DNA of 37,445 nt from Phycisphaerae bacterium (GTDB taxonomy: Bacteria; Planctomycetota; Phycisphaerae; Phycisphaerales; UBA1924). The notes beneath the pieces were generated by a model. It saw nothing but the letters and a program-made list of their open reading frames with translations, did not search any database and was not told the origin of the DNA. Position 1 is the stretch's first letter; the number at the start of each line of letters is the position of its first letter. The position numbers and the translations under genes are program-made. Positions 8,557 to 16,628 of this stretch are shown one piece after another. The DNA lies in the NCBI GenBank assembly GCA_030426605.1, contig JAUHXM010000021.1:1-37445 (forward strand), read 5' to 3'.

Positions 8557-9534
8557 GTGGGTAGAACGGTGAGTACAAACGGCACGAGCCGGAGGTCCGC
8601 GGCGCGGACTGGCAGTCGCACTGTCCAGTCTGATCTGCAGGTCTACCTCCGAGAGATCAATCGGACCCCGCTGCTGACTCCTGAGGAGGAGCGCGAGCTG
8701 GGGTGGGCGATCATCAACGACAACTGCCCGGCGGCACGCGAGCGGATGATCCGCGCGAACCTCCGGCTGGTCGTCGCGATCGCGAAGCACTACACGAACC
8801 GCGGCCTCCCGCTGCCCGACCTCATCGAGGAGGGCAACATCGGGCTGCTCCGCGCCGTCGAGGGGTTCGACCCCGCGCAGGGCGCCCGGTTCAGCACGTA
8901 CGGCAGCTGGTGGATCAAGCAGGCGATCAAGCGGGCGCTCATCAACGCCACGCAGCCGATCCACATCCCGGCGTACATGGTCGAGCTCATCGCGAAGTGG
9001 AAGCGTCACTCGCGGCAGCTCGAGAACGAGCTGGGGCACCCGCCGAGCATGGAGCAGCTCGCCGAGGCGATGGACCTGCCCCTCAAGAAGGTCAAGATCA
9101 TCAAGCGTGCCGTCAAGGCGTTCCGCGCCCCGACACAGGAGCCCGTCGGCTCCGATGGCGACCTGATCGGGCTCGGCGAGCTGATCGCCGACTCCCGCGT
9201 GGGCACGCCCGACGACAACACGCTGCGCACGGAAGAGCTGGACGTACTCCGCAAGCTCCTCGAGACGATCGACGATCGCGAGGCGGAGATCCTGCGGATG
9301 CGATTCGGGCTCGACGGCTCCGAGCCGCTGACGCTCAAGGAGATCGCCGGCGAGGTCGGCATCTCACGCGAGCGGGTGCGTCAGGTCGTCGAGGAGTCGC
9401 TCAGCAAGCTGCACGAACGCCTCAACGACGCCAAGCCCAGCCGGTTCTTCCGCAGGACCGACTTCGACGACGTCTCTGAGACTTCGGAGGACCCGCGCCG
9501 CCACACCGGCACGCGGTCCAACGTCGCCGGCTGA
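8557..9534 (+). CDS. RNA polymerase sigma-70 family factor (RpoD/RpoS-like, no region 1.1)
   Basis: 325 residues. Region 1.2 is at about 25-55 ([25 protein letters not shown]), region 2 from about 62 ([38 protein letters not shown], then [17 protein letters not shown]), region 3 in the middle, and region 4 with the [26 protein letters not shown] at about 258-281. It lacks region 1.1 and the long non-conserved insertion of classical primary sigma factors, so it could be group 2 or the short principal factor of this lineage. The start could be GTG 8557 (GGAG at 8548-8551, five-base spacing) or GTG 8569 (MSTNGTSRR); 8557 is chosen on ribosome-site spacing. A strong terminator follows at 9566-9596, so it is probably monocistronic. 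Confidence 0.93.
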   Translation: MGRTVSTNGTSRRSAARTGSRTVQSDLQVYLREINRTPLLTPEEERELGWAIINDNCPAARERMIRANLRLVVAIAKHYTNRGLPLPDLIEEGNIGLLRAVEGFDPAQGARFSTYGSWWIKQAIKRALINATQPIHIPAYMVELIAKWKRHSRQLENELGHPPSMEQLAEAMDLPLKKVKIIKRAVKAFRAPTQEPVGSDGDLIGLGELIADSRVGTPDDNTLRTEELDVLRKLLETIDDREAEILRMRFGLDGSEPLTLKEIAGEVGISRERVRQVVEESLSKLHERLNDAKPSRFFRRTDFDDVSETSEDPRRHTGTRSNVAG

Positions 9535-9565
9535 TCCCAAGCGTTCCCCGACTCTCATACTCTCG

Positions 9566-9596
9566 ACGCGGCCGCCTGACCCGGGCGGCCGCGTTT
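9566..9596 (+). terminator. Intrinsic terminator after the sigma-factor gene
   Basis: An 11-bp perfect stem (9566-9576 with 9584-9594), a seven-base loop TGACCCG and a short T-rich tail TTTGTCGTT. It lies 31 bases after the sigma-factor stop and before trxB, separating the two units. Confidence 0.8.
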
Positions 9597-9687
9597 GTCG
9601 TTGGGGGACGTACCATCCGCTCCTTGCGGGAACACCGGGCAACGCCGCCGCGTTGTCCACCCACTGAGATCAGACGGGAGCCAACGC

Positions 9688-10680
9688 GTGAGTGAGCAGG
9701 TGCACAAGGTCGTCATCATCGGTTCGGGCCCGGCGGGCTGGACCGCCGCCATCTACGCCGCGCGGGCCCAACTCGACCCCGTCGTCTATGTCGGTGTCCC
9801 CAAGGCCAACCCCGGCCCGGTCCTTCCCGGCGGGCAGCTGATGCTCACGACGGACGTTGAGAACTACCCGGGCTTCCCCGACGGCGTCGCGGGGCCTGAG
9901 ATGATGTCCATGTTCCAGAAGCAGGCCGAGCGGTTCGGCACAAGGGTCATCGGCGAGGACATCGAGCGCATCGAGTTCTCCGACGGCACCACGCCCCACA
10001 CGCTGCACACGTCCGGCGGCGGGTTGGTCAGGACGCACGCCGTCATCATCGCGACGGGCGCGACCGCCAACTGGCTCGGGCTTGAGTCCGAGCTCCGCTT
10101 GGCCCAGACCGGCGGGGGCGTGAGCGCCTGTGCCGTCTGCGACGGTGCACTCCCAATGTTCCGCGACAAGCACCTCGCCGTCGTCGGCGGGGGCGACACC
10201 GCGATGGAAGAGGCGACTTACCTCACCAAGTTCGCGTCCAAGGTCTCCGTCATCCACCGACGCGACGAGCTCCGTGCGTCCAAGGTCATGCAGGAGCGGT
10301 TCCTCTCCCAGCCGAACGCCGAGGTGCTCTGGAACAAGGTCGTCGTGGACGTCCTCGGCGAGCAGACCGAGCACGGCGAGAAGATCCGCGCCGTCACCCT
10401 CGAAGACACCCAATCGGGCGAACGCTCGGACCTCGACGTGCAGGGCCTTTTTGTCGCGATCGGGCACACGCCGGCGACCAGGTTCTTGCGGGACACCGGG
10501 CTCGCGTTCGACGACGCGGGCTACATCATGCTCAACGACCGCTCGAGCCGAACCAACATCCCGCTGGTCTTCGCCGCGGGCGACGTCGCGGACGCTCGAT
10601 ACCGCCAGGCGATCACCGCGGCGGGCATGGGGTGTCAGGCCGCGCTCGACGCCGAGCATGATCTTGGCTCGATTGCCTAG
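9688..10680 (+). CDS. trxB: Thioredoxin-disulfide reductase TrxB
   Basis: 330 residues, the normal size for low-molecular-weight thioredoxin reductases. It transfers electrons from NADPH via FAD to thioredoxin in the cytoplasm. The FAD motif VVIIGSGPAGWTAAIYAARA is at residues 8-27, the redox-active CAVC at about 147-150, the NADPH-binding VVGGGDTAMEEATYL soon after, and a C-terminal FAD motif VFAAGDVAD. GTG 9688 is preferred over upstream starts because GGGAG lies eight bases before it and the family begins just before the VVIIGSG strand. It probably supplies reducing power to thioredoxin-like proteins. The TlpA-like protein at 11605-12654 is exported, so it is not a direct substrate. Confidence 0.95.
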   Translation: MSEQVHKVVIIGSGPAGWTAAIYAARAQLDPVVYVGVPKANPGPVLPGGQLMLTTDVENYPGFPDGVAGPEMMSMFQKQAERFGTRVIGEDIERIEFSDGTTPHTLHTSGGGLVRTHAVIIATGATANWLGLESELRLAQTGGGVSACAVCDGALPMFRDKHLAVVGGGDTAMEEATYLTKFASKVSVIHRRDELRASKVMQERFLSQPNAEVLWNKVVVDVLGEQTEHGEKIRAVTLEDTQSGERSDLDVQGLFVAIGHTPATRFLRDTGLAFDDAGYIMLNDRSSRTNIPLVFAAGDVADARYRQAITAAGMGCQAALDAEHDLGSIA

Positions 10681-10689
10681 AAGCCCCCG

Positions 10690-10718
10690 TTGATCGGATG
10701 CCGCCCGTTCGGTAGATT
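10690..10718 (+). promoter_or_regulatory. Probable sigma-70 promoter for the PEP-CTERM-like gene
   Basis: TTGATC (10690-10695) and TAGATT (10713-10718) are separated by exactly 17 bp, just after the trxB stop and about 22 bp before the next start codon. The following gene has CCGGAGGG as its ribosome site. Confidence 0.6.
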
Positions 10719-10739
10719 TGATCCGGAGGGAAATGTGAT

Positions 10740-11570
10740 ATGAGAATGCGGTTGCTTGCGATCTGCCTCGCTGTTTGTCCCGCGTCGAATTCAATAGCGG
10801 CCCTGGATTTTGCGAATAGCGAGTTCATCGGGCTGCAGTATGTCGCCGCGAGAGAGGGGTTCATCCGAAGCTACAACGGGGCGGGTCAGATCACTGGCAC
10901 AACCGTCTGGCGTGCCGGCGATCTAGACATCGGTGCCGTCGGCTCGATCGCTGTGATCGGACAGGACGTTTGGCTCGCGGGCAGCAACGAGATGATCGCC
11001 CGCGTCGATCCCGTCAGCGGGCTGCTCACAGACGAGTTCGTGTGCGACATCGATACCCCCGAGGGACTTGCCACCAAAGACGGCAATCTCATCGTCGCTG
11101 GGAACTCGAACCGCATTCTCACCTATGCCTCGGACGGCACGCTCGTCGAGGAGTTGACGCTCTCGCGTCGAGTTGACGCTCGTTCACTGGACTTCGATGG
11201 CGAGTTTTACTATTTGGGCGAATGGCAAACCTCTCACGTGCTGGTGGTGGACCTTCAAGGGCAGATCGTTGGGAACATCCCCACAACGCGGAACGTTGAA
11301 GGGTTGGCAGTCACCACCGATTCTCTCTGGGCCAGTGCGATTTCCAGCCCGACCGGCGTGTACCAGTACGACCTCGTGGGTAATCCGCTCAACAGTTTCT
11401 TCGACGTGATGAGCGGTCTTGCAACGGTGCCGGCAACTCCGTCGATGGCACTCTTCGGACTGGCTCTCGTACGAGGTGCGGTCAGACGACGCCGAGCGAC
11501 GGATCGATGTGCTCGATACCCGTGCACACACGACGACAACACACGAACGCGGTCGGGCGCGTCCGATTAA
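10740..11570 (+). CDS. Exported beta-propeller-like protein with a PEP-CTERM-like sorting tail
   Basis: 276 residues. A signal peptide covers about 1-20 (MRMRLLAICLAVCPASNSIAA). The body has repeated strand patterns resembling NHL/SMP-30 propeller blades: IAVIGQDVWLAGSNEMIARVDPVSG, TPEGLATKDGNLIVAGNSNRILTYASDGT, VEGLAVTTDSLWASAISSPTGVYQYD. Near the end, TVPATPSMALFGLALVRGAVRRRR has the form of an exosortase signal: a Pro-rich turn, a hydrophobic helix and an Arg cluster. Unusually, 24 more residues including two Cys follow the Arg cluster before the stop. Codon use looks less GC-biased than in the neighbours. Its own promoter lies at 10690-10718. The ligand or enzyme activity is unknown. Confidence 0.7.
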   Translation: MRMRLLAICLAVCPASNSIAALDFANSEFIGLQYVAAREGFIRSYNGAGQITGTTVWRAGDLDIGAVGSIAVIGQDVWLAGSNEMIARVDPVSGLLTDEFVCDIDTPEGLATKDGNLIVAGNSNRILTYASDGTLVEELTLSRRVDARSLDFDGEFYYLGEWQTSHVLVVDLQGQIVGNIPTTRNVEGLAVTTDSLWASAISSPTGVYQYDLVGNPLNSFFDVMSGLATVPATPSMALFGLALVRGAVRRRRATDRCARYPCTHDDNTRTRSGASD

Positions 11571-11604
11571 GAGATTCCATCAACGATGTACGAATCTGTC
11601 ACGC

Positions 11605-12654
11605 TCAGCCGTCGGACCTGAACATCTCCAGACGCTCGACATACTCGGATGTATCGGCGTCCGCATCAAGCAGCCCGATCGCCTTCTCCTGGAGCTCGAT
11701 CGCGCGGTCCCGGTCGCCCGCCTTGAACGCCGCGAGGGCGATCGTGTCGAGGATCATCGGCTCGTTCCAGTCGCTCGCGTCGCCCGCGAGCTTGGCGATG
11801 CGGTACGCGGCGTCGTAGTCGCGGTCTTGCACGCGCTCGTCGTCGATGATCGTCCACGCCAGCGCGTTGAGCAGCCCCGCTTCGCTCTTGCCCGGGCCCG
11901 CGGCCAGCGCGTCGGCGATCTTGTACGCACGCTTCACCTGCGTCTCGTCGCCCGACCGGATGCCCGTCATAAACGCGCGGTAGCCCGCCATCACCTGCAG
12001 GCCCTCACGCAGCTCCGTCGCGGTCTTTTCGTACTCGTGCTCGCCCGCGACGATCGCCTTGAGCGGCTCGTCGATCCCCATCGGGTGACCCATCCAGGCG
12101 ATCTTGCCCTTCCCGTCCACGATGAACGCGGCCGGGATGCCGTCCTGGCCGGCGGCTTCCATCCAGAGCTCGGCCATCTTCTCGTCCTGCTCGACCGCGA
12201 CGGTGTAGCCCATTCGCCCGCCCTGGCCGTCCACGAAGTCCCGCACGCGTTCCAGACGCGCAGCGTGCGACTCGTTCGGGCGACGGGACGATTCCCAGAT
12301 GTTCACACCGATGAACGTCACGTCGTCGGCCATCTCCTCCTGCAGCTCGCTCAGGTGCGGGAACGCCCGGATGCACGGCCCGCACCAGGTTGCCCAGAAC
12401 TCGACGACATAGGTCCGGTCCTTCTCGAACGCGTGGACCGAGTCGCCCTTGACGAACTCTGCAATCGCGAGGTCGGGTGCCTTGTCTCCGATCCAGAGGT
12501 CGGGTTGCTCGAAGGGGACAAGTTCGCTCAGAGGGGTGGCCTGGGCCGAGTCCGGGAGGCCGGTCCGGACGGTCTCCGGGCCGGCGTGAGTGAGGCCCGC
12601 CATGGCGGTGAGGGCGAGAACGGCGGTGAGACGGGTGATCGAGGCACGCGGCAT
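11605..12654 (-). CDS. Exported TlpA/ResA-like thioredoxin-fold protein with C-terminal TPR-like helices
   Basis: 349 residues. A signal peptide covers about 1-24 (cleavage near THAG). A TlpA/ResA-type redoxin domain spans about 50-215, with the active site FWATWCGPCIRAFPHL (Cys at 91 and 94), a GVNIWE strand and the cis-Pro region GIPAAFIVDGKGKIAWMGHP. The C-terminal 130 residues are helical (LLNALAWTIIDDERVQDRDYDAAYRIAKLAG...DTIALAAFKAGDRDRAIELQEKAIGLL), resembling tetratricopeptide repeats. It likely reduces or exchanges disulfides outside the cytoplasm. The ATG at 12654 has GAGGAG upstream. It lies 120 bp downstream of the ACT gene on the same strand and may have its own transcript. Confidence 0.88.
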   Translation of the reverse strand: MPRASITRLTAVLALTAMAGLTHAGPETVRTGLPDSAQATPLSELVPFEQPDLWIGDKAPDLAIAEFVKGDSVHAFEKDRTYVVEFWATWCGPCIRAFPHLSELQEEMADDVTFIGVNIWESSRRPNESHAARLERVRDFVDGQGGRMGYTVAVEQDEKMAELWMEAAGQDGIPAAFIVDGKGKIAWMGHPMGIDEPLKAIVAGEHEYEKTATELREGLQVMAGYRAFMTGIRSGDETQVKRAYKIADALAAGPGKSEAGLLNALAWTIIDDERVQDRDYDAAYRIAKLAGDASDWNEPMILDTIALAAFKAGDRDRAIELQEKAIGLLDADADTSEYVERLEMFRSDG

Positions 12655-12774
12655 GGGTGGCTCCTCTCGGGGGGTGGTCAGGGCCCGCGGAGACCGCAGG
12701 GCCGCAGCGACAGTCTACCGATCCGTGAGCAGGATCCGCATGTTCCGTCCGGAGCGGGGCTTGTCGATTCCCGA

Positions 12775-13260
12775 TCAGATCTGCGGCAGATCAGCCTCGC
12801 CCAAGAGGCGGAAGCCCTTGCGACGGAGGATCTGGCCCGCAAGGGTCGGGTCGTCCACCGCGAGGGCGATGGTCGGTTTTCCGTTGGGCTTGAGCATCAG
12901 CGGGTAGGCGAACGCGATATTGAGCTCGGCTCCCAGGAGGCTCAGACAGAGGCTCGTGAGGGTGTGCCCCATGTCGAGCTCAACCACGAGCACATCGTGC
13001 TCGGAGAAGGGAAGCTTGTCTGCCAGGAGGAGCTGTTTCGCATCACGCGCGCAGTTGGCGATCAGGCGGACCACGGCGTGGTCTGAGGCCTCGTGAACCG
13101 ACAACGCACAGATCTGGCACGGCGAATCGTCGAAGTTTTCGACGAGGTCGAGCATTTTCCCGACCTTGTTGGTCAGGAACACGGAGAACTGGGTGACGGT
13201 CGGCGGGGCGAAGCCCTGGGCGGTGTCCAAAGGCGTCGCTGCCTCGCTCATGTCTCGCAT
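12775..13260 (-). CDS. ACT-domain protein, probably two tandem ACT modules
   Basis: 161 residues. After a short lead (MRDMSEAATPLDTAQGFAPP), two alpha/beta units resembling ACT domains follow: TQFSVFLTNKVGKMLDLVENFDDSPCQICALSVHEASDHAVVRLIANC and VLVVELDMGHTLTSLCLSLLGAELNIAFAYPLM. ACT pairs bind amino acids and regulate biosynthetic enzymes, as in the small subunit of acetolactate synthase, but no partner enzyme is nearby. The start may be 13260 or 13251; 13260 has AGGA about ten bases upstream. It lies downstream of iscA with its own promoter-like site at 13334-13363, so it may be both read through from the isc genes and independently expressed. Confidence 0.75.
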   Translation of the reverse strand: MRDMSEAATPLDTAQGFAPPTVTQFSVFLTNKVGKMLDLVENFDDSPCQICALSVHEASDHAVVRLIANCARDAKQLLLADKLPFSEHDVLVVELDMGHTLTSLCLSLLGAELNIAFAYPLMLKPNGKPTIALAVDDPTLAGQILRRKGFRLLGEADLPQI

Positions 13261-13333
13261 CCCGGTGCCGTCCTGGGCGATCGGTCGCCGCCACGCCCCA
13301 CGACGGGCAGCTGGCGTCTCGCTCGAAGCGACT

Positions 13334-13363
13334 ACCGTAGCAGGTTTTGCGGGCGTTTGGCAA
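13334..13363 (-). promoter_or_regulatory. Probable sigma-70 promoter for the ACT-domain gene
   Basis: Read on the minus strand, TTGCCA (13358-13363) and TACGGT (13334-13339) are separated by 18 bp, placing a start near 13327, about 67 bases before the ACT start codon. It lies just after iscA and would allow expression independent of the isc cluster. Confidence 0.45.
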
Positions 13364-13393
13364 GGAAAACGCGCCGCCCGTGATACGGAGGGA

Positions 13394-13756
13394 TCAGGCC
13401 GAGAAGCTCGACCCGCACCCGCACGTCGTGTTCGCGTTGGGGTTCTGGAAAACAAACCCGCGGCCCATGATCTCGTCCTTGAAATCCACGGTGGTGCCGG
13501 CGAGGTAGAGCAGGCTCTTGGGGTCGCAGAGGACGCGGATGCCGTGCTGGACCATGACCTCGTCAGAGTCCTTCTGGGTCTCGGTGAGGTCGAGGACGTA
13601 GCTGAACCCGGAGCACCCGCCGCCCTTCACGCCGACGCGGAGGCAGACCTTGTCGGCCTCGAGCTCCTGCTGGGCGATGATGTTGCGGATCTCGCGGGCC
13701 GCGGACTCGGTGAGGATCACGCTCGGGTCGGCGGCGGTCTGGGTGTCGGTCGTCAT
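13394..13756 (-). CDS. iscA: A-type iron-sulfur cluster carrier (IscA/ErpA family)
   Basis: 120 residues, slightly longer than the usual 105-115 because of an N-terminal lead (MTTDTQTAADP). The three conserved cysteines are visible: C48 in GGGCSGFSYVLDL, and C112 and C114 in TTCGCGSSF. The family receives Fe-S clusters from the IscU scaffold and passes them to apo-proteins. It lies 94 bp downstream of iscU on the same strand, so the order is iscS-iscU-iscA, which is why the isc name is preferred over erpA or sufA. No hscBA, fdx or iscX genes follow; the next gene is the ACT protein. Confidence 0.92.
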   Translation of the reverse strand: MTTDTQTAADPSVILTESAAREIRNIIAQQELEADKVCLRVGVKGGGCSGFSYVLDLTETQKDSDEVMVQHGIRVLCDPKSLLYLAGTTVDFKDEIMGRGFVFQNPNANTTCGCGSSFSA

Positions 13757-13850
13757 GGGTCGCTCCTGTCGGCGGGCATCGTGCCCTCTACCAAGAGTTT
13801 ACGCCTCTGAACGACCCCCGGTTCGGGGCATCGCCGAGGCCAGGCGGGCG

Positions 13851-14276
13851 TCAGTGCGTGTGGGCCTCATCGGCGGTCTGGATGCCGTTCTTCTGCTTGT
13901 AGTCGCTGATGGCCGCCCGGATCGCGTCCTCGGCGAGGACGGAGCAGTGGATCTTGACCGGCGGGAGGCTGAGCTCCTCGACGATCTGGGTGTTCTTGAT
14001 GCCCAGGCCCTCGTCGAGCGTCTTGCCCTTGAGCCACTCGGTGGCGAGCGACGACGACGCGATGGCGCTGCCGCACCCGAAGCACTTGAACTTCGCGTCC
14101 TCGATGTTGCCCTGGTCGTCCACCTTGATCTGGAGTTGCATGACGTCACCGCACTCGGGAGCGCCGACAAGCCCGACGCCGACGTCCTTGCGTTCCTTGA
14201 TCTCTTGCTGCGTGCCGAACGAGCCCACGTTGCGCGGGTTCTCGTAGTGGTCGATGATCTTCTTTCCGTATGCCAT
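13851..14276 (-). CDS. iscU: Fe-S cluster scaffold protein IscU
   Basis: 141 residues. Family features are the start MAYGKKIIDHYENPRNVGSF, C42 with D44 in PECGDVMQLQI, C65 in KFKCFGCGSAIASSS, and C111 in PVKIHCSVLAEDAI. These match the three cluster-ligating cysteines and the regulatory Asp of IscU. LPPVK precedes the last cysteine, as in the HscA-recognition motif of proteobacterial IscU, although no HscA is encoded here. The C-terminus has a short His-containing extension (TADEAHTH). It lies 88 bp downstream of iscS. Confidence 0.95.
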   Translation of the reverse strand: MAYGKKIIDHYENPRNVGSFGTQQEIKERKDVGVGLVGAPECGDVMQLQIKVDDQGNIEDAKFKCFGCGSAIASSSLATEWLKGKTLDEGLGIKNTQIVEELSLPPVKIHCSVLAEDAIRAAISDYKQKNGIQTADEAHTH

Positions 14277-14364
14277 GTGTCACCTCGTAGGTGTGCGGTG
14301 CTGTCCTTGCGCTGCCGTTCTCCGTCGGCAGCAACGGCTCGCCGCCGAAGGGCGGCGACTCAAC

Positions 14365-15603
14365 TCAGTGCGCTTGCCACTCGACCTTGCTCAGGTCGAT
14401 ACCCTCGTTGTGCATGTCGTACAACGGCGAGAGCTCGCGGAGCTTCTTCACCGCTTCGACGACCTTGCCGATGGTGTAATCGACTTCTTCGTCCGTGCTC
14501 CAACGTCCGAGGCTCATGCGCAGCGAGCTGTGCGCGAGGTCGTCCCCGACACCCAGGCTCTTGAGCACGTAGCTCGGCTCGAGCGACGCGCTCGTGCACG
14601 CCGAACCGGAGCTCACGGCGATGTCCTTCACGGCCATCATCATGCTCTCGCCCTCGACGAACCCGTACGAGATATTCGTGAGGTGGGCGAGCCGCTTCTC
14701 CGCGTGCCCGTTGATCTGCACGTGATCGAGCTGGCCCGTAATGCCCTGCTCGAGCTTGACGCGGAGCTTGTAGAGACGCTCGCGTTCGGCGTCCATCTCC
14801 AGGGCGCACAGCTCGCAGGCCTTGCCGAGCCCGACGATGCCCGGGACGTTGAGCGTGCCCGAGCGCATGCCGCGCTCCTGCCCGCCGCCCTCGATGATCG
14901 CGGTGAGGCGCACGCGGGGGCGACGGCGCCGGACGTAGAGCGCGCCCACGCCCTTGGGGCCGTACATCTTGTGCCCACTCAGCGAGAGCAGGTCCACATT
15001 GTCCTTGTTGACGTCCGTGGGCATCTTGCCGACCCACTGGGTCGCGTCCGTGTGGAACACAACGCCGCGCTCGTGGCAGAGAGCGCCGATGTCAGGGACC
15101 TCATTGATGGTCCCGATCTCGTTGTTGGCCCACATGATCGTGACGAGAATCGTGTCGTCGCGCATCGCGTCCTTGACCATCTGGGCGGTGATGACGCCGT
15201 CCGCCGGGGGCTCGAGGATGGTGATGTCGAACCCGTCCTTCGCGAGGCGCTTGACGGGGTCGAGAACCGCCTTGTGCTCGTGGGCCGCGGTGATGATGTG
15301 CCCTCGGTTCTTCTCGCCGGCGGGCTTGGTGGCGTACATACTCGCCGCGCCCTTGATCGCGAGGTTGTTCGACTCGGTCGCGCCGGAGGTGAAGATGATC
15401 TCCTTGCGGTCGGCGCCGATCAGGTCGGCGACCTGGCGTCGTGCGGTATCGACGAGCTCCTCGGATTCCCAGCCGAACCGGTGGTTCCGCGAGCCCGGGT
15501 TGCCGTACGTGTCGTTGAACGCGGGCAGCATCGCCTCGACGACGCGCGGGTCTGTCCGCGTGGTGGCGGCATTATCGAGATAAATCGGCAGCTTGACAGC
15601 CAT
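14365..15603 (-). CDS. iscS: Cysteine desulfurase IscS (NifS family, group I)
   Basis: 412 residues, near the E. coli IscS length of 404. This PLP enzyme removes sulfur from cysteine for Fe-S cluster assembly and tRNA thiolation. It begins KLPIYLDNAATTRTDPRV and contains TSGATESNNLAIKG, a catalytic-base region TAAHEHKAV, the PLP lysine K212 in LSLSGHKMYGPKG, and the persulfide cysteine C336 in SSGSACTSASLEPSYVL. The long C336 loop places it in group I (IscS/NifS). The ATG at 15603 is preceded by CCGGAGGAGC. A good promoter with an overlapping palindrome lies at 15652-15680, so it can be the first gene of an iscS-iscU-iscA unit. No IscR-type gene is nearby. Confidence 0.95.
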   Translation of the reverse strand: MAVKLPIYLDNAATTRTDPRVVEAMLPAFNDTYGNPGSRNHRFGWESEELVDTARRQVADLIGADRKEIIFTSGATESNNLAIKGAASMYATKPAGEKNRGHIITAAHEHKAVLDPVKRLAKDGFDITILEPPADGVITAQMVKDAMRDDTILVTIMWANNEIGTINEVPDIGALCHERGVVFHTDATQWVGKMPTDVNKDNVDLLSLSGHKMYGPKGVGALYVRRRRPRVRLTAIIEGGGQERGMRSGTLNVPGIVGLGKACELCALEMDAERERLYKLRVKLEQGITGQLDHVQINGHAEKRLAHLTNISYGFVEGESMMMAVKDIAVSSGSACTSASLEPSYVLKSLGVGDDLAHSSLRMSLGRWSTDEEVDYTIGKVVEAVKKLRELSPLYDMHNEGIDLSKVEWQAH

Positions 15604-15651
15604 CGGCGCTCCTCCGGTGTGAACGCGGTGTTGTTTAGAATCATTCGACCA

Positions 15652-15680
15652 ATCGTACGATCGGGTTTCAGCCGGGACAA
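15652..15680 (-). promoter_or_regulatory. iscS promoter with a palindrome over the -10 element
   Basis: On the minus strand, TTGTCC (15675-15680) and TACGAT (15652-15657) are separated by exactly 17 bp. The -10 is embedded in the perfect palindrome ATCGTACGAT (15652-15661), which extends to CCxATCGTACGATxGG (15649-15664). A repressor bound there would block the -10 directly. The site is only a few bases past the stop of the RsbW-like gene. Confidence 0.6.
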
Positions 15681-15685
15681 GGGCC

Positions 15686-16117
15686 TCACGAACCGTTCGG
15701 CGGGCGGTCGTACCGCATCGTCAGTCGGTTGCCCGAGTCGTTGTAGGCAACCTCCGACATGAACGAGCGGATCAGCATGATGCCCCGCCCGAAGGGCTTG
15801 TCCAGGTTCTCATCGAGCGTCGGGTCCGCGATGGTCGAGGGGTCGAACCCCGGGCCCTTGTCCTCGATCGAGATGCGGACGGTGGAGGGGTTCACCTCGT
15901 ACTCGACGGTGACCGTCTCGTGCGGCTGCTCGCGGTGCCCGTGCTCGAAGGCGTTCGTGATCGCCTCCTCGAACGCGAGCCGGACGGCGAACTCGGAGGC
16001 CTGTGGGTACCCCTGACGGCCCAGCTCGGCGAGGATCAGGTCCTCGACCTCCTGGATCTGCGCGCGCTCATCGTGCACTTGCACGACGCCGCTCGCCTTG
16101 TCGTCGGGGCTAGCCAA
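15686..16117 (-). CDS. RsbW/SpoIIAB-like anti-sigma-factor serine kinase (GHKL ATPase)
   Basis: 143 residues, a single HATPase domain. The N box is FEEAITNAFEHGH (about 49-61), the G1 box EDKGPGFDP (about 85-93) and the G2 box FGRGIMLIRSFMSEV (about 109-123). Proteins of this size and layout bind ATP, phosphorylate a STAS-domain antagonist and sequester a sigma factor or another target. The STAS gene lies 42 bases upstream on the same strand, giving a typical partner-switching pair. No PP2C phosphatase is in the window. The target is unknown; the sigma factor at 8557-9534 is a formal possibility but is not linked by context. Confidence 0.85.
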   Translation of the reverse strand: MASPDDKASGVVQVHDERAQIQEVEDLILAELGRQGYPQASEFAVRLAFEEAITNAFEHGHREQPHETVTVEYEVNPSTVRISIEDKGPGFDPSTIADPTLDENLDKPFGRGIMLIRSFMSEVAYNDSGNRLTMRYDRPPNGS

Positions 16118-16159
16118 ACGGATCGCTCCTCTCGTGGTTCGAGGGCCGCGGGAGTCGGG

Positions 16160-16516
16160 TCAGCTGAGGCTCTCGAGCGCCTGCTGGGTCGAGTCATGGA
16201 TCTCGAAGATCTTGTTGAGGCGCGTGATCGTGAAGACCTCGTAGATCTGCGGGTCGATGTTCGACAGGCGCAGGGCGCCGTCCTTCGCGCGCACCTTGTT
16301 GTTGATGGTGATGAGCGCGCCGAGCGCCGCGGACGAGAGGTGGTCCACGTTCGAGAAGCTGATGACGAGCTTGGGCGAGGGCGACGCCTCGATGATCGAG
16401 CCGATCTCCTCGCCGATCGCCTGGATGTTGGCCTCGTCGAGGATGTTGCGGTCGACGAACTCGACCTGCGTGACGCCGTCGGCTTCGCTGATCCGGAGTC
16501 TGGAGTCGGCTGGCAT
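16160..16516 (-). CDS. STAS-domain anti-sigma-factor antagonist
   Basis: 118 residues, the normal SpoIIAA/RsbV length. The core motif SFSNVDHLSSAALGALITINNKVR places the phosphorylatable serine at S61 or S62, followed by the typical helix; then GALRLSNIDPQIYEVFTITRLNKIFEIHDS as in RsbV-like proteins. Unphosphorylated protein would bind the neighbouring RsbW-like kinase and free its partner. The leader lies between this start and the secretin terminator at 16577-16603, so transcription of the STAS-RsbW pair starts in 16517-16576 or reads through from upstream. It is translated first, ahead of the kinase. Confidence 0.88.
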   Translation of the reverse strand: MPADSRLRISEADGVTQVEFVDRNILDEANIQAIGEEIGSIIEASPSPKLVISFSNVDHLSSAALGALITINNKVRAKDGALRLSNIDPQIYEVFTITRLNKIFEIHDSTQQALESLS

Positions 16517-16576
16517 GGGGGTCGCTCTCCGTTGGCCCGGCCCGGGCCCGTGGCGTGCACTATAGGGGCCCTGAAT

Positions 16577-16603
16577 AAAAAACGCCGGGCACGTGGCCCG
16601 GCG
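16577..16603 (-). terminator. Intrinsic terminator of the secretin gene
   Basis: Read on the minus strand, an 8-bp perfect stem CGCCGGGC/GCCCGGCG (16583-16590 with 16596-16603) with a five-base loop is followed by six T. It lies 25 bases after the secretin stop and separates that gene from the STAS gene. Confidence 0.85.
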
Positions 16604-16628
16604 CGTGGGGAAGTTGAAGCCGTGTGTA

